DNA of 64,000 nt from Patiria miniata (taxonomy: Eukaryota > Echinodermata > Asteroidea > Valvatida > Asterinidae). A program made the position numbers and the translations under genes. The stretch is taken from NCBI RefSeq assembly GCF_015706575.1, contig NW_024037072.1:1183001-1247000 (forward strand). The letters run 5' to 3'. The notes under the pieces are model-generated. The model was not told the origin of the DNA and ran no database searches. It worked only from the letters and a program-made list of their open reading frames with translations. Below are positions 46,710-57,419 of this stretch, piece by piece (within the stretch, counting starts at the first letter, position 1; each line of letters opens with the position of its first letter).

Positions 46710-47133
46710 CCGAAAAGGGCCGGGTTGTTTTGACCATCTCACGCAGATTGCGCCCCCCCCCATGACCTCGGCCATCGAGTGACGAAAAATTATGAAACTC
46801 GGTACATGCATAGAACAACTTAACATGAACAAACCCAAGAAATTTTATGACTATAGGTAAAAGAGTTTTGGAATTACGGCTAATTAATTATTCATAAGCA
46901 CGTATGGTAATTCAAATGTGTACACTACGTATATGGGGAAGTTCAGTTTTGACGGAGGGTAGCGCCGAAAATGTTTTGCTGCGCGGCAACCTGTGGTTCG
47001 AATTTTATGTTTTTGGTATCAAAATATGTGCAAGACTCGAGGCTAAAAGTCAGGACAGCTCAGGCCGTGAAATAAATAATTTTTCAAGAGTATCGCGGAA
47101 AAAGTTGAAAGGGGGAAATCCGCCCCCCCCCCT
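46710..47133. mobile_element. Degraded piggyBac-like MITE, copy 2
   Basis: Matches 32465-32932 along its length (GGCCGGGTTGTTTTGACC, CGGCCATCGAGTGACGAA, GGCAACCTGTGG). The ends have lost the clean CCCTAAAGG / TTAA form. Confidence 0.78.
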
Positions 47134-47149
47134 TTTAGGGCCAAAATAT

Positions 47150-47405
47150 GACCAACCCTTTATTAGTGCCTGGCATCTAAATATGAAATGTTGTAAAGTG
47201 TCCTCTGCAGTACTGCACTCACACAGGGTATTTGTCGGTTGAGGAAAATCCCCACTTCTTCATGGTGCTTTTGATGCGAGCCACTCCAGAGCGGAGGTGA
47301 TTTAAGTACCTCCAGGTCTTCCATCCTGCATTGGATCCTGTAGGTAAGGCTTCTGCAGGCTTGATTGGCATCTCATGTAGTGGGGGAGACGACACCAGCC
47401 TGGCC
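47150..47405 (-). pseudogene. Non-LTR retrotransposon C-terminal fragment
   Basis: Minus-strand frame with KTWRYLNHLRSGVARIKST, MKKWGF and then, one frame over, CECSTAEDTLQHFIFRC. The Cys/His pattern C.C.......H....C is the zinc-knuckle-like end of several non-LTR reverse transcriptases. It is frameshifted near 47225 and lies between two piggyBac-like MITE pieces. Confidence 0.65.
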
Positions 47406-47408
47406 AAC

Positions 47409-47459
47409 CCACATGCATAGAGCAACTCTTCCGCCCCCCCCGGCCCCTTTAGGGTTAAA
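47409..47459. mobile_element. piggyBac-like MITE fragment, copy 3 (right end)
   Basis: CATGCATAGAGCAACTCTT is fused directly to the right end CCCCGGCCCCTTTAGGGTTAA. An internal deletion has removed most of the element. Confidence 0.75.
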
Positions 47460-47932
47460 GGGACAGATAGGCCATCAGCCGATTACAGCAAAAAAGGGAT
47501 GGGGTTATTTGGGGGTTCGAGGGAGCTTGAATTTAATTAACGCACGAGCATAACGCCGTTCAAAACATTAAACATTCAAAATTCTTATAGGATTTGGAGT
47601 TCATGGAAATATGCATATAGATGGAAATACGGTGACGTTATCATGAATTCATCAACAACGTATACACCTTGCATATATCAACATGCGTAGGAGCAAACTT
47701 GCTTACCAAACTCACGACAGGACTAACAATTGTACATGTTTAAACTTGAATGAATTGGGAAAAGTCATGAAAGCTATAATCCATCATTTGCAGCTATCCA
47801 AAAAGTAACTGACGTAATTATAGTTGGAAAAAAAACATACTTCGTTGAAAGATAGTAAGGGAACTGCAGCTGTGGTAGTCGGATTTGACATCCCGCAGCC
47901 GCAATCAGTCCTTCACATTGGTCTTCGGCCAC

Positions 47933-49210
47933 TAGTCAGGTGGCATATGGTCGGAATCGTGACCGACTGGTCCAAAGCACCAAACTTGGCAGATAGATTC
48001 TTGTAGCCCTAGAGAAGGTATTTAGAAGGGGTGACGACTGAAATTCTTTTGGGAAGGGTGCCTAATTTGCATAAATCGTTAATCCCTGCCGTGTAATATA
48101 TTTATTCCCATATTTGGGTATATTTTTATTGTTTAATTTTTTTTTAAAGTTTATTTTGGTTTTTCTACTTGCATATTCTTACTTCAATAACATTTTGTAA
48201 AACATATAAGTGACTGAATAATTAGGTAAGTAAAGAACCAAAATTGGGTTCATAGTAAAGAACCAAAATTGCTACTATTTTACCCTAAAGTTACGCGCAT
48301 TTACCTTTTCCTCAGATATCATCAACTTTAGTCTCGCCAAACGTGGGTATTGATGAGCTTCAAATTCACAAAGTTACTTACTGGCATAGTTACCCTAACA
48401 AAAATAAGTTGGAAATCAAGTGAAAATTGATAACATATTGATGTTTAGCCCAAAAGACCAAAAAAGGGGAGAAAATGTGGTGTCCGTAAATTGGGCTAGT
48501 ACGGGAAGGGTAACGTGGGGACTTGAACAAGTTCAACGAAATCCCCCTAAATAAGAGATTATTGTTGTTTACAATAATTTTGTCCACGCCAAAACGTTTT
48601 CTCAACAATAATTTTGTGAATTTCCTTGAACTTGTTCCAGTGTTCCATGTTAGGCAACCCTTCACCTACTTGTTAGCCTAATTTATGGACACCTCGTTTT
48701 TTCCCAGTTTTTGTTTTCTGGGCTAAATATCACAATGTTATCATTGTTCACATGATTTTGCATAAGGTTTTAATAGGGTAACTGTACCAGTAAGCTACTT
48801 GGTGAATTTGAAGTTCATCAATGCTGATGTTTGGCAAGACTAATTGATGATATCTGGAGACAAGGTAAATGCGCGCAATTTTAGGGCATAATAGTAGCCA
48901 TTTTGGATCGTTACTATGTCCTCGTAATTATTCAGTCACTTATATGCTTTTGAAAATGTTATTTAAGTAAAGATATGTAAGTAGAATCCCCAAAATACAC
49001 TTAGAAATTAGAAATATACCCAAATATGGGAATAAATATATTACACGACAGGGATTAACGATTTAAATTAGGCACCCTTCCCAAAAGAATTTCAGGTGTC
49101 ACCCCTTCTAAATATCTTCTCTAGGTCTATAAGAATCTATCTACCAAGTTTGGTGCTTTGGACCAGTGGGTCACGATCTTGACGAAAATTAGATCTAAGC
49201 CACCTGACTA
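47933..49210. mobile_element. 1.28 kb foldback element (long inverted repeat)
   Basis: The two halves are inverted copies of one another, ending TAGTCAGGTGGC on the left and GCCACCTGACTA on the right, with the centre near 48570. Arms of ~600 bp match with scattered mismatches (for example GGGAATAAATATATTACACG against CGTGTAATATATTTATTCCC). No coding frame is supported. Confidence 0.85.
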
Positions 49211-50352
49211 CACCTGGTCTTGTCGTGGGCGAATTGCCGTAGGCAATGGAGCTGTCCCGCGGTGCGGAGGGCTCGGGGTCCGAGTCCAGCGCGTTTGAGG
49301 TCAGCACGTATTGTGCCTAGTAGATTTATGCAACGCCGTCCTCGTTGCAAAACGTTGAGGATATATACATGTTGCTGTCATAAATTTCTTTCCTTTGGTG
49401 ATTCTTTGTGTCAGGGTTCATTCAAATTAATATGATGTTTTAATTGATATATTTTCCTATTTTCCTCCGAGGTTAACTTTCCCCAAAAATCGGACTGTAA
49501 AATTAACTGATATGAGGGAAACAACATGTACCAAAAAGGAAAAAAAAGGCTAAGATAATTTCTTTTTTACTTTTATTTTTTTTATACTTGTTTAAACGTT
49601 TGATAAAGGGGCTTCTATTAACGTTGACGATTTCTCGACGCGCAAGACATCGGCGCATGTGTGTTTGGCAATGGTTGTACCATCGGGAACACTTCTTTTG
49701 CTTGGGTAATTTCTTAAATTATTTCTTGCGTATGTCTGACCGAACACTTATTCTCAAAGGGTCCATGCAATGTCATTTGTCAATGTAAACTTTAAAAAAA
49801 CATCTTTTAATTTAACACTCTCACATTTAACCTTATTTTAAAGTTTTATTTTTCCATTTTGAATGGTGTATTTGGTGCGTTTGTGGCAGGGCCAAATTTA
49901 ACTTGTATTTTTGCAACGTATTTTTGTATGCTTTAGTATAGTAGTAGCCCCCTGAGCAAATCCAGCGTTTTTTTTATTAGCTTTCCCCTTCCCTTTCTTA
50001 GTTGTGTATCCCCCTGATTAACTTTCCCCAGTAACAGTCCACATAGTATGTAAATTAGCAGTACTCCCATGCCATTGGTTCTAAGCTACCTCCCCCTGTC
50101 CCAAGATCATGTGCCCTGCCACCCTGTAAGACCACAAGCCCTTCAGCAGCAGACCAGCAGCAGAAAGGAGAGTTTGGGTATTTTATTGAGCTCCTCTCTT
50201 TCCCCTATTTCTTGGGTGTGTCCTGCGCTGTGGGTTTTGTTCTGCTCGGGTTTTGGTGAGTTTTGTTATGAAAATATGCTTTTATATGTATGTAGTATGT
50301 TATCAAGTGTATTATTAAGTTTTTAGAAATTTTGAAAGACCTGTCTTAGTAA

Positions 50353-51487
50353 TATAGGTTTTCCCGGCGAATTTCCGAATTTTTCCAATCAGTTACATTA
50401 TCAGCCTTTCAATTTCCTGTGAGTTTTGCACATGTGGTCAAATTGGGGTTTCTTTTTCGTTTTGGGTTCGTTCAATTTCATTTTTAGGCAGCCAAGATTT
50501 TGCTCTGAATGTTCGTTTTCATTTTCGGGCATCCTATTTCGTTTTAGTGCATTCAAGACTTAACTTGTAGCAGTCTTAAATGAGGTCTTTGAAACCTTTT
50601 GACAATTGACGAATTCAAATTAGCGAACATCTGTGCGCTTGTAAAGTATAACCATGCTTTTCGTTTCTTATTCGTTTATGGGCAATCGCTTTCATCGTTT
50701 CGTCATTTAAATTTGTAAAAACTTGTTATCGATACATTTCCTATTTTTCTCCGAGGTTCATTTCCTTCCAAAACTTGATAACTGTAAAACTTACAATGTT
50801 ACAAATTAACTGATAGGCCCTATGAGGGAAACAAGATGTAATTACGAATTAATTAATTGAAGTGATAATTTAGCATAAATAATTTGAAAGAAAACCCCAA
50901 AAACTGAACAGTGTCTTCCTGAAATGACATGACAGTAACAGGGCGTTCATACGTCAGTCCGGAAAAGCATGGAAACTTTAAGTGTTTAACCTTGAAAGGG
51001 CCGGGTTGTTTTGACCATTCCGCCTCGCGTCCCTTAAGGGTTAAAGAAATGCACTTCTGTGATTAACCACAAAATGTTGTCAAATGTGTAGTTTTCTTAC
51101 ATTTTACAGTAGTAAAGAGTTCCACAAAAAGGATTTCTGAGAAAAACTCATGATTTACGCTAAGGAATACGGACACGTATGAAGTGTTAAAAGATGTTTG
51201 ACAAATTGTGAAATATCTTTGCCCATTAATGAAAACGAATGGCCGATCAACCCTTTACTGCTGGTTTAGACGAAATTGAATGAACAACGCAATACTTTTA
51301 ATATGAATGCATCTTTGATAGGGACGAGTAAAGCTAAAAGGCGATAGTTTGCTGGGATAGTGAAATTGAATGATTCTTTTTGATTGTCGAATGCCGATCT
51401 GCGTGTTCTTTCAATTTCAATCTAAATCGAATGAGCCAGGCGTTAAATTGAATGAAAACTTGGTGAAATTGGCCGCCAAAACCTATA
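50353..51487. mobile_element. TA-flanked TIR element, 'GGTTTTCCCGG' family, copy 4
   Basis: About 1135 bp, from TATAGGTTTTCCCGGCGAAT to the inverted end GGCCGCCAAAACCTATA. It matches the inverted complement of the 21516 copy. Confidence 0.75.
50986..51043. mobile_element. Minimal 58-bp piggyBac-like MITE derivative
   Basis: TTTAACCTTGAAAGGGCCGG joins through GTTGTTTTGACC to CCCTTAAGGGTTAAA. Both ends are left with almost no interior. It lies within the copy-4 TA-family element. Confidence 0.7.
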
Positions 51488-52740
51488 GTATTGTTCACAG
51501 CTCGGTCAAGTTTTGCACAGTTTGATCTAGTTCATTTGACGTATGTTCGGAGGAAATAAATTGGGTTTTCTTGAGTGGTTGATGGATGCATTGCATTGCC
51601 TTTTGATTGTTAGGTTAATTGTTGGTTTGATACTTTTTCTTTTGACATCTGATTTCAGTATTTTGGATGGTGTTTTCTTCATTACCTTTACTGTTTTATT
51701 GTACATGAAGCTATTACTGATTTATAGCTTGCCTATGTTTATTCATTAGTTAGACTAAGCTGTTCCTTTAGTGTAGATTTGCCTTTCCTTTATTTTGTAT
51801 TTTGCCACCTGTTTCATTTAGTTAACCTTATCTGCTTTGGACCTGCGCAAGTTTACTGTTCAGGAATGTTGAATTCCCCATAGTGTGTCGTTTTTCCAGG
51901 TTACACGTTCCCTATTTATATGCTGATGCAAAGTTCCATATTCATGAGCAAAACGTTACTGATATATATATGTTGCTGTCATAAATTTCTTTTCTTTGGT
52001 GATTCTTTGTGTCAGTACATGCATGGCAGTAAGCCAATGAGCAATCTTTTCTCACAAATGTTTTCAGTTAGCAAATTTTGGGTGAATAATTTGAAAGAAA
52101 AAACTGAAACGCGTCTTCCTGAAATCACATCACAGCACCAGCGTAGCAGTAGTCCGGGAAAGCATGGACATTTGTAATGTTTAAAGACGTGCACTCTGCA
52201 ATAAGACTAACCAAAAAAAAGGATGTCAACATAGTTTTCATACATTTCAGAGTAGTATAGAAAGTTGCACAAAATGTACTCCTGAGAAAAATTGATTGCA
52301 TGGACCCTTTAATTAAGAAAGAGAGTTGTGCATCTACGGATTGAAGACATCGGGTATGATTTACATGCAGGAAGTCTTAAAACATGTTCGACAAAATGTG
52401 AAATATCTTTGCCCATTAATGAAAAGGAATGCCCGATCAACCCCTTACTGCTGATTTAGACGAAATTGAACGAACAACGCGATACTTTTAATTGGAAAGC
52501 ATTTTTTACAGGGACGAGTGAAGCTAAAAGACGATAGAATGCTCGGATAGTGAAATTAAATGATTCTTTTTGGTTGTCGAATGACGATCTGGGTGATCTT
52601 TCAATTTCAATCTAAATTGAATGAGTCAGGCGTTAAATTGAATGAAAACTTAATGAAGTTAGGCGGGAAAACATATGTTGCACCCATATTAGGAATCAAC
52701 GGATTTGTAAATCCGGTACGGTACTGTCTCGTTCACGAAC

Positions 52741-53460
52741 ATATCGTCACAGTTTTCACGAAGAGACAATTTTGGCCACGGGGCGTTGAAACATAGTTTT
52801 GAGAAAATCGACTTTAAACTTGAACCCTTTTTAAACTGAAGATTTCGCCTATTTTTAGAGGACATGTTGATTATTTTTTTATACCGATAGTAAGCTGAAA
52901 TCTCACACTAACACATTGTACCAAATGCGAGTCAATAGACCAATCAATTGAGGAGCAATTAACGTTCATAGTTAATTGTCTCTTCGTGAAAACTCAAAAT
53001 CCACAGGCGATTGGTTTTGCCGGGAAAATTGGCAATGATCCAATTGTCTCTTCGTGAAAACTCAAACTCTCCGCTATCCAAACACGCACAAATTGGCTCT
53101 TCGTGAAAACTCAAATCCCACACGCGCTTCGTTTTGCCCGCACGCGTCGTTTTGCTTGCGCGCGCTTGAAAATTGTCTCTTCGTGAAAACTCAAAATCGC
53201 ACACGCGCGTTATTTTGTCCCCATAGAACAACGTGCATTTTTGCTACAATTGTCTCTTCGTGAAAACTGAAAATACGACTTGGGTGAAATTTTCACTTTA
53301 TTGATTCTCATGATCTCAATGATTTCATCTGATTTTGACAAAATAAATTCGCCAAGATGTCCGCTGCAATACACTTAATCAATTTCGGCCAAAAAAAGAA
53401 TTTCGAAAATATACTGATTTTTGCCAAAATTGTCTCTTCGTGAAAACTGTGACGATATTA
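52741..53460. mobile_element. TIR element with internal copies of its end motif (element II)
   Basis: The left end ATATCGTCACAGTTTTCACG continues AAGAGACAATTTTGGC and is exactly mirrored at 53425-53460. The motif TTGTCTCTTCGTGAAAACTC recurs inside at ~52976, 53044, 53095, 53177 and 53249. No coding capacity. A GC-rich stretch with alternating CGCGCG lies between copies. Confidence 0.8.
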
Positions 53461-55250
53461 TGGCACGGCCGGTAAAACAAGGATTATTTTCATTAGTATT
53501 TATTAGTAGAAGGTCCCAAAAATTAAGTATTCAGTGTTAAGAAAATGTAGGTAGTTTGGTCAAGCAAAACTATTCTGAGACTGAATGATCACTAGTACTT
53601 AGAGCAACGAACTGAGTCTGCCAATTCACCAAGCCGCCATGATGTACTACTAGACTTGTTGCCAGTTTGTGTACAGTACACACACAAAAATACGAAGAAA
53701 ACCGTGAAATTTCACCGTTGCAACCGAGTATTAATCATGTTCTTATAGTTAAAGATGTTTCCCCGTTTATTCATTGGGTTTCATTCTTAGCATGAAACCA
53801 TACGTATTAATCTGCTTCATTTGTATTGACTGTCTAACTAATCCATTGAATAGGCCCCCTACTGTATATTTATAATATTTCCTTCAGTCTTTCAAGATTC
53901 GTGTGAATCTTTTCTTTCCTTCATTGTCGGACATGTATTGTAATCATTCATAATAAACATTTGTACAGTTCAAGATTGTGTATTTCCATTCATTCATTGG
54001 GTTGATTCTTTTCGTTGCCTTGCATTTTTCACACTGACTGTCTAAGAATTCCATTGAATTTTAGTTTAATTATTTTATGATTTTTTTTGGAGATCCGATA
54101 GGCCTATGTGAATTCAATCCATAGCATTTAAAATATTTGTATGGTTAATTTAAGATTTTTATTTCGATTAATTAATGGGGTTCCTTCATTTATTGCTCTT
54201 GTGAAACGTTTCTGATAATTAATTTCCTTGCTTATAACTTCAGGCTGCTATTCGTATGTTTACAACGCCTCTGGTGAAAATTTAAATCTTGAAAAAAAAT
54301 TGCTTCTGCTCTGCCTCAAGCCGGGTAGGTCCTATTCATTAATGACCGATTCTGTTAGTTGATATAGAAATTGCCCGGTTATAACATTAAAAAATTATAA
54401 AAAATAAAAACGCTTCCTAATTAAAACATTTGCAAATGTTTTAATTAGAAAGCGTGTTTTTTTTAAACGAGTCAGCCATGTCAAATTGGAAGTTAGGAAA
54501 AAGTCATCATTTCGGAACTTGCAAGTAGAAAGTAAATTACAAATTTTGCTCTGATGGATAATTTTAATTTTAGAACATGCATGTAGGCATGCACAATCCC
54601 TGCCAAAATGGTTGAGACACTTCCTGAGCCTCCCACGGTCACCCACTCTACGGTCAATGTTGTTCTCTGCAGCTAGCTGATGGAGTACACACCGGACAAA
54701 CAGAGACAACATTTGAGTGGGGGTCGGGGCAGTGGCGTATCCGGGGGGGGGAACATTGCCCCCCCCCTTCCTCCCGACGGATTTGTTTTTGACAATTTCT
54801 TTTTCAGCAATAATTTCAAGAAATGGTTTTCTGACAATGAATCCCACAAAATAAAACCCGCTGCATGGGCATATGATTAGCAGTATGCATACTAATGGTC
54901 AGTTGGAAAAGCGCCCCTATTTTGCGGATGGGTACCAGGCTCCCCCCCCCCCTTTTTGAAGTGTCTTGAGAAAAAAAGACCCTATACCCTACATTGAAAT
55001 ATATAGTGTGGCACCATCAGATTGAACAGTTTACATTAAAATACATAGGCCTCTAAGAACCCACTTAAATATCACTTCCTTGTTTTAAGGTTGACGGGTC
55101 ATTTAACATTAATATTATAATAATTTATAAGTGTTCGTAAAAAAATTCAAACAAAACAAGAACAATCAACTATTTCTAATAAAGTCTAAGGAATACATGG
55201 ACGTCGCTTGCCTCCTCTGAAGCAAAGAAAATAACATAAAATATTAGTTC
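53461..55250. other. No gene seen; G/C-tract repeat fragment
   Basis: AT-rich. CAGTGGCGTATCCGGGGG at 54730 starts a C-tract repeat fragment. Small inverted pair AAAACGCTTCCTAATTAAAAC / TTTTAATTAGAAAGCGTG near 54408-54455. Confidence 0.5.
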
Positions 55251-55507
55251 TATGGTTTGGGGGATGTCGCTACCCCCTCGAAAGAAATGATAAATCGAGA
55301 ATACGCTTGAAAAAGTACAGGGATTTTGGTGAAAAAAATGTAGTTTGCCCCTCTATAACTAAAAACAAATTCCTAACGACGCCCATACTAATGAACTTAT
55401 ACAACATCAAATAACCCGCCAATCTTACTGATTATTTAAGATGTGTCAAGTGCAAAGAATTCCAGCAAGACAATATCCTGCGTGAAATGTACCTGTTTTT
55501 TTCAGCA

Positions 55508-55555
55508 AGCAGTTATAGACAATGTGAAGAAAAACACCAGCGTAATTCCAACGGG
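55508..55555 (+). other. Possible 48-nt exon (weak)
   Basis: Between TTTTTTTCAG and GTAATC lies an open stretch encoding AVIDNVKKNTSVIPT. The splice context is good but nothing else supports it. Confidence 0.2.
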
Positions 55556-55899
55556 TAATCCAAAATTAACAATATACTTTTTATTTCTTTTACGATATAA
55601 TCCACTACCGGTAACTTCCTTTGTAAGTTGACTACAACGCTAGACCATGAGTGAACTTGAACATTTTTCAAAGGAAAAGAATGAATTCTGCGGCAATTTC
55701 ATTGCAACAAATTGCCCTGTTTGTGCCCTATTACTACCAATGCAATGTCAAGAACCCGCAGAGTGTTACGTTTGAACGTGGGCCAGAATGGGAAACCTGA
55801 AATACAACACAGTTTATTTTTTTTGTCATTTTCTATGTCAAATTACATTAAAACAAATTACGTTAAAAAAAAATAAAAGTTCTTAACATCCTCAACACA

Positions 55900-56530
55900 C
55901 TTCTGACAATGATACAACGTCAAGACATTAATGTGAAAATGTAGGCGTGATAAATTTTAAGAAAAACAATGGAAATTCCTAATTCTGTTGCAAAGAAACA
56001 ACTAATATCCCCATAAATGTTGCGTCATAATAACACACTATATCCCCATTTGAAAATGAGTGAAACATTTGAAAATGTGGGCCGTGATGAGAAATTCTAA
56101 AAAAAAAACACTAGAAATTCCTAATTTCGTTGCAACGAAACTACTTATATCCCAATTTGCGTCATTAAATAACACACTACCGCCAATATTTTTACTTACA
56201 CTGTCAAGACCCTGAGTAAACCATTTGAAAATGTGGGCCGTGATAGAAATTCTGAGAAAAACACTAGAAATTCCTAATTTCGTTGCAACAAAACTACTAA
56301 TATTCCCATTTGCGTCATTAATTAACACACTACTGCCAATGTTCTTTCATACACTGTCAAGACCCTGAGTGAAACATCTGAAAATGTGGGTCGTGATGAG
56401 AAATTCTTAGAAAAAAACACAGAAATTCCTAATTTCGTTGCAACGAAACTACTAATATCCCCATTTGCGTCATTAAATAACACACTATACTGCCAATGTT
56501 CTTTCATACACTGTCAAGACCTTGGGTGAA
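55900..56530. repeat. Tandem repeat, ~148 bp unit, about 4 copies
   Basis: Units share ACACTGTCAAGACCCTGAG, GAAATTCCTAATTTCGTTGC, CCCCATTTGCGTCATTA and AACACACTA. Minus-strand frames (56038-56507) repeat with the unit and are not taken as genes. Confidence 0.88.
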
Positions 56531-56811
56531 ACATCTGAAAATTTTCTTCTCGATGGAATATTTTTCTACATTTCAATTTTGCTTTTATTGGCTTCTAGAT
56601 TTCGCTTTTAAAACCAGTCCATCCCATTGTAATCTACCCTCTCCCCCCCCCGCCACCTGATGTTAGCGTCGATGTTTTTCGAAATGAAACCACCGCCTCC
56701 ACCACAACCGCGCGTCCGTACCCACCTCATCCCCCTTCAAAAAAATCCGACAGTGCAATAACTGACGTCATTCTTTAAACACATCTTAAAAGTTCCTGAG
56801 GAAAAATTATT

Positions 56812-57366
56812 AGCTGTTTCGGTTTACACACCGAAACAGCTCTTGTTTTCGTTAAGATTTTTTTTCTTTTTAGCTGTTTCGGTGTACACACCGAAACAGC
56901 TCTTGTTTTCGTTAAGATTTTTAGCTGTTTCGGTGACACACCGAAACAGCTCTTGTTTTCGTTAAGATTTTTTTTTCTTTTTAGCTGTTTCGGTGACACA
57001 CCGAAACAGCTCTTGTTTTCGTTAAGATTTTTTTTTCTTTTTAGCTGTTTCGGTGACACACCGAAACAGCTCTTGTTTTCGTTAAGATTTTTTAGCTGTT
57101 TCGGTGACTCACCGAAACAGCTCTTGTTTTCGTTAAGATTTTTTTTTTTTTTTTTTTTTTTTTAGCTGTTTCGGTGACACACCGAAACAGCTCTTGTTTT
57201 CGTTAAGATTTTTTTAGCTGTTTCGGTGACACACCGAAACAGCTCTTGTTTTCGTTAAGATTTTTTTTAGCTGTTTCGGTGACACACCGAAACAGCTCTT
57301 GTTTTCGTTAAGATGATTTTTTAGCTGTTTCGGTGACACCGAAACAGCTCTTGTTTTCGTTAAGAT
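56812..57366. repeat. Hairpin array: 10 units of 51-70 bp
   Basis: Each unit has a 13-bp stem (AGCTGTTTCGGTG, then CACCGAAACAGCT) with a 3-6 base loop, followed by CTTGTTTTCGTTAAGAT and a T run of variable length. Unit starts: 56812, 56872, 56923, 56983, 57043, 57094, 57164, 57216, 57269, 57323. The first two loops differ (TTACA or TACA versus ACA) and the last is shortened. Confidence 0.93.
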
Positions 57367-57419
57367 TTTTTTTTTTCTTTTTTTTTCTTTTTTTTTTGCT
57401 TCTCCTTTTTCAGACTTTT

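Larger units (their letters stand above)
49500..52680. mobile_element. TA-family TIR element interrupted by nested copies
   Basis: 49.5-49.9 kb and 51.95-52.68 kb match, in order and inverted, two ends of the copy at 21516-22694. The right end GGCGGGAAAACATATG is near 52660. The complete copy 50353-51487 lies inside, so this is probably a nested insertion. The left end is degraded. Confidence 0.6.

Noticed and set aside
49215..49310. tRNA-like sequence after the foldback element
   Set aside because: GGTCCGAGTCC is a poor box B and no matching acceptor or anticodon stems could be formed.
56812..57366. CRISPR-like array of palindromic repeats
   Set aside because: The genome is eukaryotic, and the 'spacers' are near-identical CTTGTTTTCGTTAAGAT plus T runs with no variable sequence or cas genes.
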